From NCBI GenBank assembly GCA_014058105.1, contig JACGCM010000310.1, forward strand, positions 930,001 through 994,000: 64,000 bases of DNA. Direction: 5' to 3'. The translations under genes were made by a program, and so were the position numbers. This stretch comes from Kingdonia uniflora. Its lineage: Eukaryota > Streptophyta > Magnoliopsida > Ranunculales > Circaeasteraceae. The notes beneath the pieces were generated by a model, which did no database searches, had not been told where the DNA came from, and worked only from the letters and a program-made list of their open reading frames with translations. Of this stretch, positions 44,011 through 55,760 are shown piece after piece; the stretch's first letter is position 1, and the number at the start of each line of letters is the position of its first letter.

Positions 44011-45280
44011 TTATCTTGTTACCCAATAATTACCTGTCCATTGGTCAAAGCAAGATATAACCAAATTCTTGCACGAGGTTAGACGTTTTAGTTGGGACGA
44101 TCCTTATCTTTAAAAGTTTTGTTCTGACTAAGTAATTAGGAGATGCATCCCAAATGATAAGTTCCACAGTGTACTCACATTTTGCCATACATTAGCTTGC
44201 GGAGAACATTTTGGGACCAAGAAAATCGCTACAAAAGTCCTTCAATCTAGTCTTTATTGGCCAACCCTTTTTTGTGACGCGCATACCTTTTATTCTGAAT
44301 GTGATAGGTGCCAGAGGACCGGGAATATTTCTCTTTGAAACATGATACCCGTGAACAACATCCATATTGTTGAACTATTTGATGTTTGGGGCATTGACTT
44401 TATGAGCTCATTTCCTTCTTATCGCGGTTACCTTTACATTTTAGTTGCAGCCGATTATGTTTCTAAATGGGTTGAGGCGGTACCATGTCAAACGAATGAC
44501 CATAAGCTCGTGGTAAAATTTTTGAAAACCATTTTTAATCGTTTTGGCTCGCCTCAGGCAATTATTAGTGAAGGTGGTAAACAATTTTGCAACCGTGTCT
44601 TTCAAAATCTTTTGAAAAATTACTCCATCACTCATAAAGTTGCCACACCTTATCATCCACAAACAAGTGGCCAAGTCGAAGTCTTCAATAGGGAGATCAA
44701 AAGAATTTTAGAAAAAACTGTTCAAACCGATCATAAAGATTGGTCTGGTCATCTTGATGATGCCCTTTGGGCATATCAAATAGCTTACAAAACCCCGATT
44801 GGTATGTCACCTTATAGACTCATCTTTGGGAAGGCTTGCCACTTACCTGTAGAATTGGAACACAAAGCTCTATGGGCTACAAAGGCCTTTAACTTTGAAA
44901 TGGATAAAGCAGGATCACATAGAAAAATTTAACTTTCTGAATTTGACGAACTTCGTCGTGAGGCTTATGAAAATTCAAAATTTTTCAAGGAACGAACTAA
45001 AACTTTTCATGATAAGCCGATTGTTCGCAAAACTTTTGAGTCTAATCAGAAAGTGTTACTCTACAATTCATGGCTACGTTTATTTCCCGAGAAATTATGT
45101 TCTCGTTGGTACGGCCGTTTCATAGGTGAAACTGTTTATTCTCATAGAGCCGTGGAGGTAGAGGATCCTAAAGACGGTAATACTTTCAATGTCAATGGGC
45201 AACATTTAAAACAGTATTTAGAATCTTGTACTTCCGATGATGAAGCAGTTTTTCAAGTTGACCCATATTATCAGAATTGA
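44011..45280 (+). pseudogene. pol: Athila-II integrase
   Basis: The zinc-binding part (HTLACGEHFG near 44195, CDRCQRTGNI near 44305) is out of frame. The core is open from 44342: [20 protein letters not shown] (first Asp), [39 protein letters not shown] (Glu) and [20 protein letters not shown]. The second catalytic Asp is Glu (codon 44570-44572). A C-terminal segment follows with a frame change at about 44935 and ends at 45280. Confidence 0.9.
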
Positions 45281-46659
45281 TCACGTGTGTCCCTTATATG
45301 CCTTATTTCTATATATAAGTTTGGGAGCACATTCGTTTGGCTGAAGACGATAAAACTTAGCATTTCCTGGGAAGTAACCCAAATTACATTCAGGTCAGAA
45401 GTTTTAGTTTTTATTTCCCATTCCTAGTATTTAATTTTGCTCTCAAGCATTGAGAACAATGTTTTGTTTAATTTTGGGGGTAGAAAAACTATATTTTATA
45501 TACTTTTTGATGAAAAGTAAAAAAATGATTTTTTGACAATTTATGATATGCTTTTGACAAATTTCTAGCACTTAGACTAATTTTATTTAGGCAAAATGAT
45601 ATGCTGATTGGAAAGCCCAAAAAACTTTTTACCAAGTGTACACTAGAGTATTTATTTATCATATTCTTAAACTCGATGTACTACCTTATGATTAGTGAAA
45701 AACTTAAATTGTTCTTGGTATATTTTCAAAACTTGCACTTCACTATAGTTATTCTACCAATACCTTCAATAGAGTTTTTGACCAGAATATGGAAAATTTA
45801 GCATTTATGTTAGGAATAATTCCCTCCAAGGGAGACAACTACCTAAGAATTAGTTTATTCCTAAAAGTATAAAAGCAAAACCAAACTTGCTTGGGAATTT
45901 TTATGCTGTAAGGCATACTCGCATGATTAAGAACTGAAAGAGGAAAAATTATCACCAATCTCTAGTATGACCATGAACTATGTGAAGGGAGCAAGAAAAG
46001 TGTTACTTGTGAGAATCCTGGGTCTAGGTCAAGAAGGGGATCCAAAGCCTTTGCCAACTGGCGGGGATTATCGACCGAAACTCCTTGTTATGGAGGCTTC
46101 ACTAAGAAACCATGTAAAAGAAAAAAAAAATGGCATGTAAAAAAAGAATACCAGGAAGACGAATTGACTAAGGCACTTGTCGAACTAACCGATGAATTTA
46201 TTCCAATAAATACTAGAACCAAACACTAACTCAACTATTCTATATAATGTATTATATTGTAACACTATCTTCACTACACTGAGATATAGTTAAGGAAAAT
46301 ATTTGAATCATTTTCAAAAGCATGAGGTAGTATATAAAGTTTTGGATTTTGAAAATAATATTTTATGGTACAGTTGGGAAATATTGAGTTTTAAAGAATT
46401 TTCTGTCATAATATTTTCTTGTTATAACAAAATAAGGATATGTTGACATGAAATAAGTTATTTATAATCTAGAATTGCCAAAGTATCATTTTTGATTTTT
46501 GTGGGTATAATCATGTAAACCCTCACGAGGCAATACTTGCCCACCAGGGGAACCTGGGGGTTTAACTATTGAATACTCTAAATACAACCACGTGACCTGC
46601 GAAAATAGTTTTTGTTTACTTTTGCTCGAGAACTGGCAAAATATAAGTTCGGGGGTATT
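45281..46659 (+). other. Athila-II post-pol region and polypurine tract
   Basis: Homologous to 16190-17535 of Athila-I, beginning TTTGGCTGAAGACGAT and GGGAAGTAACCC. No env-like ORF. It ends AAGTTCGGGGGTATT, the PPT. Confidence 0.75.
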
Positions 46660-46945
46660 TGATAGACACGTAATATTTACGTGTACAACTCCTAAATTTA
46701 TATCTACCTAGTCATTTATTAAATAAATGTGATATTAATAGTGCTTTTGTTTGTATTTACAGAAATCGGACACATGATAAACAAGTCTTACATTTTTCTG
46801 GTTTTCAACAAAGAACAAGGGTGATGCACTCCAACAATGATTCTCATTTGAAGTTGTCAACCAAAGGCTCATGGAGGAACATTGAAGAAACATTAATGGA
46901 GATCATCAAGTCATATAATTTTATGCATGGGCCAAAGCATTGAAG
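46660..46945 (+). repeat. Athila-II 3' LTR, truncated
   Basis: Starts TGATAGACACG and follows the 5' LTR to about 46940 (CCAAAGCAT), then is replaced by Tat LTR sequence. Roughly 870 bases of the LTR, including its TATA box, are missing here. Confidence 0.85.
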
Positions 46946-47134
46946 AGTCAGTAATATATAATCTCTTAAAAATCCTCATCACAGGTCGTGGAGTGTCACA
47001 TTCTAGGCCTCCACGCAAGTATATTGTTAATAGATTTCCTATACTATAGACTATATACTTAAACCTCTTTGATAGAAGATAAATCCCGTGGTGTAAGAGC
47101 CGACTTCCCCTCCTTGCGAAGTTAGGCCCCTACA
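46946..47134 (+). repeat. Tat-III 5' LTR, 5'-truncated
   Basis: Matches the last about 185 bases of the solo LTR at 22067-22492 and ends CCCCTACA before the primer site. The TG start and U3 are missing, so the LTR lacks its own promoter. Confidence 0.85.
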
Positions 47135-47216
47135 TTTGGCGCCGTCTGTGCTTGGCCACCCTACCAATCTCCCTTACTCATTTTCTCACTTTTCCAGCTC
47201 CTATAGATTATTCTCA

Positions 47217-48730
47217 ATGGACCCCACCCATCGTTCTAGTTCCACCCATGCCGGCAACTCTGCCGATGGAGTGGCTGCCCATCTAGCCCTACTTTCTCAG
47301 CAATTCGCTCAAGCCAAGGAGCGACACAAAATATAACTGCACCTCGAACGCACAAAATACCGGCTGGAATTTGAAGCCGAATGGCACCGCCGTTTGGATG
47401 ATACCGATAGACAAAACTGCACCATTAGCGATTTACCCAACACAGTCTGAGCGCTGCAACGACTACAGCCTCTTGACACTCCCCTACCATCCTGAGCACC
47501 TGCCCCATCACGCGTCTGCACTCAAGACCGATTGGGACCCCTGCAACATATCTAAGTACCTCCAGTCCATCCTGGTGCCGAAGGTGCTGCCCCTACGGTT
47601 TCCTTTACTGGCACCATCCATCTGGGCATCCACCCCACATAGGACTCCCCTGATTCCACTCTTCGCTCCTCCAGATACCCCAGATGCTGCCGTGCCCGAG
47701 AGCGTCTCGGGGAGCGCAGCGCTGAACGCATACCAAACCCTCAGCCTCATCATCATTAATCCCCCCTTATCCTGTCTACTGAGAACAGAAGGACTTCAAC
47801 TATAAAATCCAACCTATGATCCGCATCAGCGCGAGCCCAAATTCAAGCTCATAGAGACGGTTAAATAACCCCCTCTGCCCCAAACTCCTCGCTATTGAGA
47901 TGCCTCTAAATTTTTGTGCTCCCAAGCTTAGCAAATACCGCAACACAGACCCCCAATCCCATATTCTCAAATTCTAAAATGCTCTAAGCCTTTATTCCAC
48001 AGTCGACCACCTGATGCGTCACCTTTTTCCCACAAGCCTCATAGATAGCCCTCTTCGATGGTATTATAACCTTCCCAATGGCTCTATTCAAAGCTTCGAG
48101 CAACTATCCCATCTTTTCATTGCCCAATTTGCCTTCAACAAAGACTGAGAGGTAAGAGTTGATGCCCTCTTCAATTATAGAAAATCCAACAGTAAAACCC
48201 TTAAAGCCTTCATCAAGAGGTTTCTCAACTAGTCGTGAAAAGTCCAAATCCTCGACTGCGCGAACGTTGTACTCGCGTACTTGAATGCCTTACCAGATCA
48301 TAGCCGTGTCAAAGAATACCTGGTCCTTCAAAATCTTCGAGCCCTAGAGGATATGCTCTCAAAAATCAATAGATATATAGACCTTGAGCGCCTCCGCAAA
48401 TCACATAAACAGGGGCAACCTTTGACCTCTGCCATCAATAAACCTCGACAAGGCCCACCTTCTACTCCTACACCCCTGATCGCTCCCGTCTTACAGGAGA
48501 CTGAGAGCCGCAAATGCCCTCATACTGACAACAATGCCAAAGCTCACCGAAAGCGACCAAAGACGGTCCTACCCACACTCACTGCTTCTCTCAGCATCCT
48601 TCTACCACAGATCAGGGCAGACCCCATATGGCGTATCCCTTATCCAATCGAGGTCAAACCGGGCGAACCTTACTTCGCCAACCACAAGTATAACTGCCAC
48701 AATACCAATAAGTATTTAACCCTTTAACGT
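47217..48730 (+). pseudogene. gag: Tat-III gag
   Basis: ATG at 47217 opens MDPTHRSSSTHAGNSADGV, then LALLSQQFAQAKERHKI and a stop. Many stops lie in 47330-47880. The core is readable at 47890-48300 (FCAPKLSKYRNTDPQ, HLMRHLFPTSLIDSPLRWYY, LPNGSIQSFEQLSHLFIAQF). It is open again at 48281-48727 (DHSRVKEYLVLQNLRALEDM), a Pro-rich tail matching Tat-I gag at 2012-2400. Confidence 0.8.
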
Positions 48731-49470
48731 TTTCTCAAAATCATCCTCAATGCAGGCCGTCTATATCAGTATGTTGCTGGCCTTCCCAGCTCTCTTAATG
48801 GGTCATACCTCAAACCTCAACCCACCCCTATTGTCGACCCGTCCGAGGTACATAACGGGCCAATAATATCGACAGCAGCCATTCTAAGAGCAAGCGCAAG
48901 CGTATCGAAGAATGCTACAAACTCACTTATCGGGAGAAATTGCCCTCCCTTCTGCCAAAATCAAGCCTTTTTCCATGACCCGAAGGAATCTCTTTCATCG
49001 ACTGCGATACATTGCATGTTCATTTTCCCCATTCTGACCCTTCAGTCATCATGATTAAGGTTGAACACCTCGTCCTCCGCACCATGCACATAGATATAGG
49101 AAGTGCAGTCGATGTACTTTTCCTCCAAATCGTCGAAGCCATGAAGAAATCATACCCCATCACTACCGTAAATGTCAAACTGAAAGGTTTTAATGGGGCT
49201 ACAGAAGTTGTCGTTGGTCGAATCAGCCTCCCAGTTACCACCAGCCCAGTCACACTTCAAACCAGTTTTCTTACCATAGATAAGAAGTCTGAATACCTCG
49301 GTATCCTCAGGCGCGACTGGCTCTACGCCATGCGTGCCATACCTTTGACCTATCATTAGACCCTTTGTTTCACTACCCCCTATGGTACGTGGAACTTAAA
49401 AGGCTCTCAGCGCCTCGCCCATTCATGTGAGCATCTGGAGATCGATTAGACTCGGAGACTCGTCAGACTC
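48731..49470 (+). pseudogene. pol: Tat-III protease
   Basis: Open 49012-49359: IDIGSAVDVLFLQIVEAMKK with the active-site triad altered (DIG), GRISLPVTTSPVTLQTSF, then YLGILRRDWLYAMRAIPLTY, and after a stop KGSQRLAHSCEHL. It corresponds to 2700-3187 in Tat-I. The stretch 48731-49011 holds out-of-frame gag tail. Confidence 0.75.
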
Positions 49471-50195
49471 CCATAGCAATCATTATCTCTCTCTATCCCA
49501 ACAGCTTCGATATCTGCTATCTCACCCGTTGAACCCACTGTTTATATTGAACTCGACGGTCCTGGTCGAGGTACATTCATTGGAACTTTCCTAGACGAGG
49601 CTGAATGCCTCGAACTTATAAACTTACTTTGAGTAAACAAAGATGTCATTGCATGGACATTTCAGGAGATGCCCGGTGTTGATCCTAATTTAGCATACCA
49701 CCACCTCGATCTCATCCCCCATTCCACAGCAGTAAAACAAAAGAAGCGTACCTTGGCACTATGACTTCGAGAAGCAGTAATCCTTGAAGTAGACAAACTC
49801 ATAGCCGGTGTTACCTACCAACGCCTTGTTACAACCATGTTTAAACACTTACTTGGCAAGTCGATCAAAGTTTACATCGACGACATGTTATGCAAGAGCC
49901 TCCAAAAATAGACCCATATCCAAGACCTAACCGAAGTCTTTTTGATATTTTGAACATACAACATGAAACTTAACCCAGACAAATGCCAGTTTGGTATTTC
50001 GTTTGGTAAATTTTTAGGCCATCTTATCAGCAAACGGGGTATCGAGATTGACCCTTCCCATATTCAAGCCCTTATCGACATACCTTCACCTCGAAGTAAA
50101 AAAGATGTCCAAAAAGTGGCTGGTAAGATAGCATCCCTCAACTGTTTCATTTCCAAATCCTCAGACCGTTGTGCTTGGCTTTTTTCCCTCTAACG
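49471..50195 (+). pseudogene. pol: Tat-III reverse transcriptase with an internal deletion
   Basis: The connector (VNKDVIAWTFQEMPGVDP) runs into LREAVILEVDKLIAG at 49806 and then directly into VTYQRLVTTMF and the catalytic VYIDDMLCKSLQK. About 105 residues present in Tat-I (fingers, palm D-motif, MDAASGYNQI, FIT block) are missing without loss of frame. The thumb is kept (FLGHLISKRGIEIDPSHI). Cannot function. Confidence 0.88.
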
Positions 50196-50768
50196 CGACC
50201 AAGGCGTTCATAAGGCCAAAATGAAAAACAACCCTAAGAATAACTGGACACTCGACTGTGAACAGGCCTTCCTCAAACTTAAAACATACCTTGGTCAACC
50301 ACCCATCATCAACACCCTCGTCGAAGGTGAAATACTTTCTTTATACCTCGCGGCCACCGACACTTCTATCAGCTCAATACTCATTCGACTCGAATCAAAC
50401 ATTGAGAAACCTATATAATTCATCAACAAAAGTCTAACACCTACAGAAACTCGATACATCAAACTTAAGCGTTTGCTCCTCACCCTCGTCTATTCATCCC
50501 GCAAGCTAAAGCCATATTTTCAAGCTCACCCCATCTGTGTTATAGTAAGTTATCCCCTTCGAGAAGTACTCAGCAAAAAAAAGAAATCCAGATGGGTACA
50601 ACAGTGGTCTGTTTATCTTGGCGAACATGACATCACATTTGAGAAGCAGATATCCCAAAAAGGCCAAACAGTAGCCAATTTCCTTGCTGATTTCCCAGTC
50701 GAAGATGTCGATTGGGAGGAACATGAAGATGACCTGATAGAAGATCAGCCCAAAGCAACAGATCCATA
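50196..50768 (+). pseudogene. pol: Tat-III RNase H (RT-attached)
   Basis: CEQAFLKLKTYLGQPPII, SLYLAATDTSISSIL, KSLTPTETRYIKLKRLLL, LREVLSKKKKSRWVQQWS and VANFLADFPVED. One in-frame stop at 50416-50418. Same order as Tat-I. Confidence 0.85.
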
Positions 50769-51392
50769 AAACTCTAACACAGGATGGCGTCTCTTCACAG
50801 ATGGATCGGCTAGGCCTAACAATTCATGGATTGGTATAGTTCTGGTCATAACTTCCAATGATCGAATAGAGAAGGCCCTCAAGTTAAACTTCAAATGCTC
50901 TAACAACAAGGCTGAGCATGAAGCCTTAATCCATGACCTCAGCCATTCCCTCAAACTTGGTGTCCTAAACTTGCAGTTTTCATAGATTCCCAACTTGTTC
51001 AGAGACATTACATCGGTGAAAATCGAGCTAACGGTTGCATGGCTGAATATACTGCTCTCGCTTAACAGCACATGGACAATTTTCTTGAAAAAATTTCTAT
51101 CACTTATTACCCTCGAGGAGAAAATAGACATGCAGATGCCCACGCCTGCATAGCAGCTATGTTAGGCTAATCAGAATCCCGAACCCTCAATATCAAAGTA
51201 CTTCAGCGCCCAAGTATCGAACACATGGAAGTCAATGCCATCAATACTGGGGGCGAGAGTCTCGATTCAGGCATCTAGCAAACACTATTCCTCCATTACT
51301 TTAATAATGCTACTCTCTCAGATGATCCCAAAGCCAAACAATTATTATTAGAGAACTGTCGTAGATACACCATCCGCAAACGCGACTTAGTC
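50769..51392 (+). pseudogene. pol: Tat-III second RNase H (archaeal-type), then LINE insertion point
   Basis: WRLFTDGSARPNNSWIGIVL keeps the DGS catalytic start, and NNKAEHEALIHDLSHSL the Glu helix. A frameshift near 50985 and stops follow, with the last part at 51115 (GENRHADAHA). Text continues into the integrase N-terminus (CRRYTIRKRDL) and is cut at 51392 by the LINE. Better preserved at its active site than the Tat-I copy. Confidence 0.82.
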
Positions 51393-51899
51393 ATAAAAAA
51401 TTAAAAATTAAATAAAATACATTAATAACTAAATGATGAAGTCAATTTAGTTTTTGGGAGAGCAGGGTTTGGAAACATCATCTTGATTCCTCGGTTGCAA
51501 TGATCTCAATTTGTTAACTATCTTCATCAATTTAAAACTACTGAATCTGGTTGATTGTTATCTCTCAATTCTCGTGAGGATCCAATTGGTAACCGATTGG
51601 ATATTATAGCAAAATCAGATAACAACTTTCTTGAATTCGTGAATCACTTCTGTAATCATGGATGCTCCTACTTTGAATCTACTCCAAGTGATTCTCAGCA
51701 ATGGGTTTAAATTGGTGGGGTTAAATACAGAGGGTTTTATAAAGGAGTTTAATCCAACTGTAGCAATTGTTCATGATGAAATTCTAGATTTTAGGAATAT
51801 TCTGGGAATATTCTGGTAGAGGATCGAGCAACACAAGTGACCGAGGAAACAGCCTAGCAACCTGATCTCCAATCTAAGATTGTATGCCCATGAGGATTC
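51393..51899 (+). other. LINE-I 5' region
   Basis: AT-rich start (ATAAAAAATTAAAAATT) then a GC-richer segment. An ATG at 51658 opens 54 codons (MDAPTLNLLQVIL) that may be the ruined ORF1 N-terminus or 5' UTR. No internal promoter box recognised. Confidence 0.45.
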
Positions 51900-53335
51900 T
51901 TGGGTAAGGCTGCTGGAGAGGAAGAAATCAAATCAGTAAATACCGTTCAACAATGTCAACAGGTTATGGGGAGTGTCTCCACAAACCATACTAAAATCCC
52001 TAATGGCATTATCAATAATCATACAAGTAGCTTTACCAAAAAAGTCCGAGGGAAGGAGAAACCACAACCATTAATGCCACTAATACAAACAGGGATTAAA
52101 GGTGAAACCCCAATACTGTCCATTTTATCCGATGATATTTCCGAAGGAATATCCGAATTCCAATTCAGTCTCATTGGTAGACTGGACCCCGAAAAAATCA
52201 AGTTCGCCAAAGTACAACAATATGCTCGTGATCATTGGAAGACTACGGGGCTATGCAAATTGATCCCCATTGGAAAAGGCTTCTTCATTATACATCTTGA
52301 CAACGAAGAGGATAAACTGTTTATATGGAGTAAAGGACCATGGATTGTTCAAAACCTTCCCATGAGGATTACGCCTTGGAACCCTAATTTCTCTATTGAT
52401 AAACACAACAACACCAATGCTCTCATATGGTGCAAATTTCCAGGTTTGCCAATGGAATTATGGAGCCACAAGATCGTAATGTCTTTGGGAAAAATGTTTG
52501 GTACACCTATTCATCTAGACCACTCCACTACTAACAAAGTTTATGGTTACAATGTGTGTGTACTTGTAGACATTGATTTATCAATCGATACCAAATAAAG
52601 TTTTGATAGAGGCGGAGGGAGCGATAATCAGTCAGGAAGTCATTCTCCATAGGATTCCTAAATATTGTGGTCATTGCAACAACATTGGGCATATTATAGC
52701 GGAATGCAAAGTGATACAAAGGGCCTGTAGACAGAATGAACAGCTATTGAAAATTAGTCAAAAGTCGGTGACCCACAACAATAATCAAGTGGTGAAGATC
52801 AAAGATGTGCAACCTATGAAGAAAGGAATCAATGAACAACAACCCCACATGCCTAACAAGTACATGTACTTTCAAGATACCCCAAATGAAAGTAGCGTAG
52901 CATCACCTATAATTCATTTTCCTAAAATAATCACGGCGCAATAGGAGGTAAATATCAGGGAGGCAGAATTATGGTCAGTGCCTAAGGCAGGTCATAACAA
53001 ACACAAGCATCAATCAATTTCAAGCTATAAGCAACAATGAATAAGAACACAGGCAAGAGGAATCTTCAGGTACACAAGAGAAAGAAGGTGTAGAAACAAC
53101 AAATGAAGAAGGGGTTCAGCCATAATTTCAGATGGTACCTTATAAAGAAGGCCATGATGATAGCTATAATACGCAAGAGGAAGTACGTACAATACTTAAG
53201 CAGGAGAGTTCGGCAGATGAGATGGAAATCGAGGATAGCAATAAACCCAAACTAGGGCCTAACCAAGTTTTCAAAGGAGGTAAGGTTTATACATTAGATC
53301 CACGAACCACACGATCCCAACGTAAAGATAATTGA
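51900..53335 (+). pseudogene. LINE-I ORF1 (DUF4283-type RNA-binding protein)
   Basis: The DUF4283-like core is at about 52130-52570: FQFSLIGRLDPEKIKFAKVQ, GFFIIHLDNEEDKLFIWSKG, WIVQNLPMRITPWNPNF, LIWCKFPGLPMELW and YNVCVLVDIDLS. After a frameshift, the knuckle YCGHCNNIGHIIAECK (CCHC, near 52665-52712) and a polar C-terminus follow, ending TRSQRKDN at 53335. It binds LINE RNA. Two frame changes (near 52590 and 53000). Its stop overlaps the ORF2 ATG. Confidence 0.85.
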
Positions 53336-54110
53336 TGAAAGCCATCTTTTGGAATGCACGCGAATTAGGAAACTCCAAAACTCTTTCTTATTTGAAGAAG
53401 ATAATTGGAAAAGTTAAACCCCAGATAATGGGATTTGCTGAACCAAAGATTTTCATCAATGGAATTTTACATTCTCGGATTTAGCTCAAGGATTATTTCT
53501 AATGAATCCATGGATATGAAGGACAATATATGGATACTATGGGCAGAGAATTCTCAAGAACCACAGGTGATTCAGGTAGATAAATAGTTTATCATAGTCA
53601 AATATATGGACTGCTGCTTTTCTTTTATACATGCAGACTACCTATGAATAAATAGACTGGAGTTGTGGTCACAGCTGACTAGATTCTCGTTGAACAATAC
53701 CAAACCTTGGATTTGTATAGGGGATTACAATATGATTCTTCGACTCTCTGAAAGAAAAGGTAGAAGACCTCCTTTGGTGAGTGCTATATCAAATTTCGCA
53801 AATTTTCTCGATAGTGCCAACTTGACAGAAAGTAGTACTTCAGGTATGAACTTCACGTGGTGCAATGCCCAAAAAAGACATAACAGAATCTTCAGTTGCC
53901 TCGACAGATGTCTCCAAAATAAGCAGTGGCTCGACTAGTTCCCAGGCTGGAAAATCGAAGTTTTCCCAAAAACGAAATCCGATCATTCTCTTCTGTTGGG
54001 AGAATGCTTCCACATACCCAAACCTTACAATATTCCTTTTCGATACATGCAGGCATGGAGCAGATATCCTGAATTTTATAAGGTTGTGGAGTATAGCTAG
54101 TACAAACCTA
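53335..54110 (+). pseudogene. LINE-I ORF2 endonuclease domain
   Basis: Starts at 53335 (MKAIFWNARELGNSKT; plant LINE ORF2 typically starts M-K-x-x-x-W-N). Then IMGFAEPKIF (catalytic Glu), stops, PWICIGDYNMILRLSERKGR (the Asp-containing GDFN-type motif), ESSTSGMNFTWCN and TKSDHSLLLGEC (the terminal SDH). This is the APE-type nuclease that nicks the target. Frame changes near 53480 and 53930. Confidence 0.85.
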
Positions 54111-55760
54111 TGTCGGCTAATCCGCTGTTTACGGTGATGCTTAAACTTCGAAGACTCAAGGTTGATATAAAAGAATGGAGGCTTACGGTTACCGCTCCCC
54201 AGATTATTAAAAATGACCTGGAAAAAGAACTTCTACATCTGCAAATGAAGTTAGAACAAGACCACACAAATGATGAAATTGAGCATCAAATGTTTGGGAA
54301 AGCAACAATGCTTGCAGACATTGAGAAAATGGTGGAGATTACGTGAAGACAACGTTCCCACATTAAATGGCTTCATGCAGGTGAGAGAAATACAAAGTTC
54401 TTTCACTCTTCAACGCAGATTAGAACAGAGAAAGCATTTATTACTGAACTTTCCACTCCAGGGGGTTTGATTATTACGGACCAAGAGGATATTAGAAAAC
54501 ATCTAGTAGCATACTATACAGAGAAATTCAATGCCCATGAAGTCCTCCATACTCAATCACTATTTGCCAACATGATCCACAAAGAAAGAACCGATGAAAA
54601 CAATCAATTGACAGACGGTCCGTCACAAGCTGAGATAAAAGAAGCTGTATTTAACTTGGATGGAGATAGTTCACCCAGACCGGATGGTTTCCCTGGATCT
54701 TTTCTTAGGACACACTGGAATATTCTTGAAGCCGACATCTACTCTGGCATCACAACCTTCTTCTCTGATGGTATGATTCCCAAACATTTCAATACCAACC
54801 TGATCGTTTTGATTCCTAAGGTTAAAAATTCAATGACTATTAAACAGTACCGACCCATATGTCTGAGTAATTTCATCTTCAAGATTATTACAAAGATTAT
54901 AGCCACAAGATTATCTCCTATTGCTTCCAGAATTGTTTCGCGAGACCAAAGTGCATTTATCCCGGGCGGAAGTATCCAGAATAACATTTACATGGCCTCT
55001 GAGCTGGTAAATAAAATGACAGAAAAAAGGAAGGGTGAAAACATTGCACTCAAGCTAGATATCTCACAAGCTTAGTTTACTCTGAGTTGGGAATTTCTAT
55101 TTGCAGCTCTGGACTTGTTTGGATTTGGTCATATATTCTGTCAGTGGATATCGACCATCGTCAGTAGTAGAATGATCTCGGTTTCAGTGAATGGTAGCCC
55201 TTCAGGTTATTTTACTATGAGCAGAGGTCTGAAACAAGGGGACCCCTTATCTTCACTACTATTTGCAATAGCTAAATATATACTGAGTATCACCTTCACC
55301 ATCTACTAGAACAACAAAAGATCATCCCCATGGTTACGATTTAAAATTATCAAGCCCCTACACACCTCTTATTCGCAGATGACATTCTAATCTTTGTTAA
55401 TGGTAGAACCAAATACCTGAAACACCTGAGAGAAGCTCTTACAAGATACCAGAAAGCTTCTGGGCAGGAAATAAGCCTAGACAAAAGCAAGATTTTCCTC
55501 AGTGGTGTACCCCTAACTCAAAGACGAATTGTGTTGAGCATCTTCGAGTTTTCTGAAGGCAAATTTCTTGAAACATACTTGGGAATTCCTCTTAGCTTAG
55601 GCAGAGTAACCACAAATACTATAAGATCTCTAGTGGAAATGATTCGGAAAAGGGCTAATAGTTAGACAGGAAAACTCTTATCATTCCAAGGTAGAGTAAT
55701 CCTAGCAAGGGCTGTTTTAAATAGTCTTCCCGTATACAATATGGATATTTATAAATGGCC
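54111..55760 (+). pseudogene. LINE-I ORF2 reverse transcriptase
   Basis: A coiled linker, then the RT from 54467: DGDSSPRPDGFPGSFLRTHW, IPKVKNSMTIKQYRPICLSN, SRDQSAFIPGGSIQNNIYM, KGENIALKLDISQA (stop where F-D is expected), ISVSVNGSPSGYFTMSRGLK, QGDPLSSLLFAIA, and the catalytic LLFADDILIFVNG at about 55366-55395 after one more frame change. It ends with YLGIPLSLGR and LLSFQGRVILARAVLNSLPV. FADD is intact, so decay is by stops. Confidence 0.9.

Larger units (their letters stand above)
31952..46945 (+). mobile_element. Athila-II: Ty3/gypsy Athila-lineage element
   Basis: 5' LTR, tRNA-Asp-type primer site, leader (split by Tat-II), gag, protease, RT, RNase H, integrase, the conserved post-pol block, PPT and a truncated 3' LTR. 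Without Tat-II it would span about 10.1 kb. It has no env-like ORF. It inserted into Copia-II. Its 3' LTR is cut after about 281 bases, where Tat-III begins. Confidence 0.9.

Noticed and set aside
47371..47805. 144-codon ORF in Tat-III gag region
   Set aside because: It runs in a different frame from the recognisable gag text on either side, and its start is arbitrary.
53865..54137. 90-codon ORF in LINE-I (Ser-rich)
   Set aside because: It is a shadow frame; the endonuclease frame across the same bases gives the conserved TKSDHSLLL motif.
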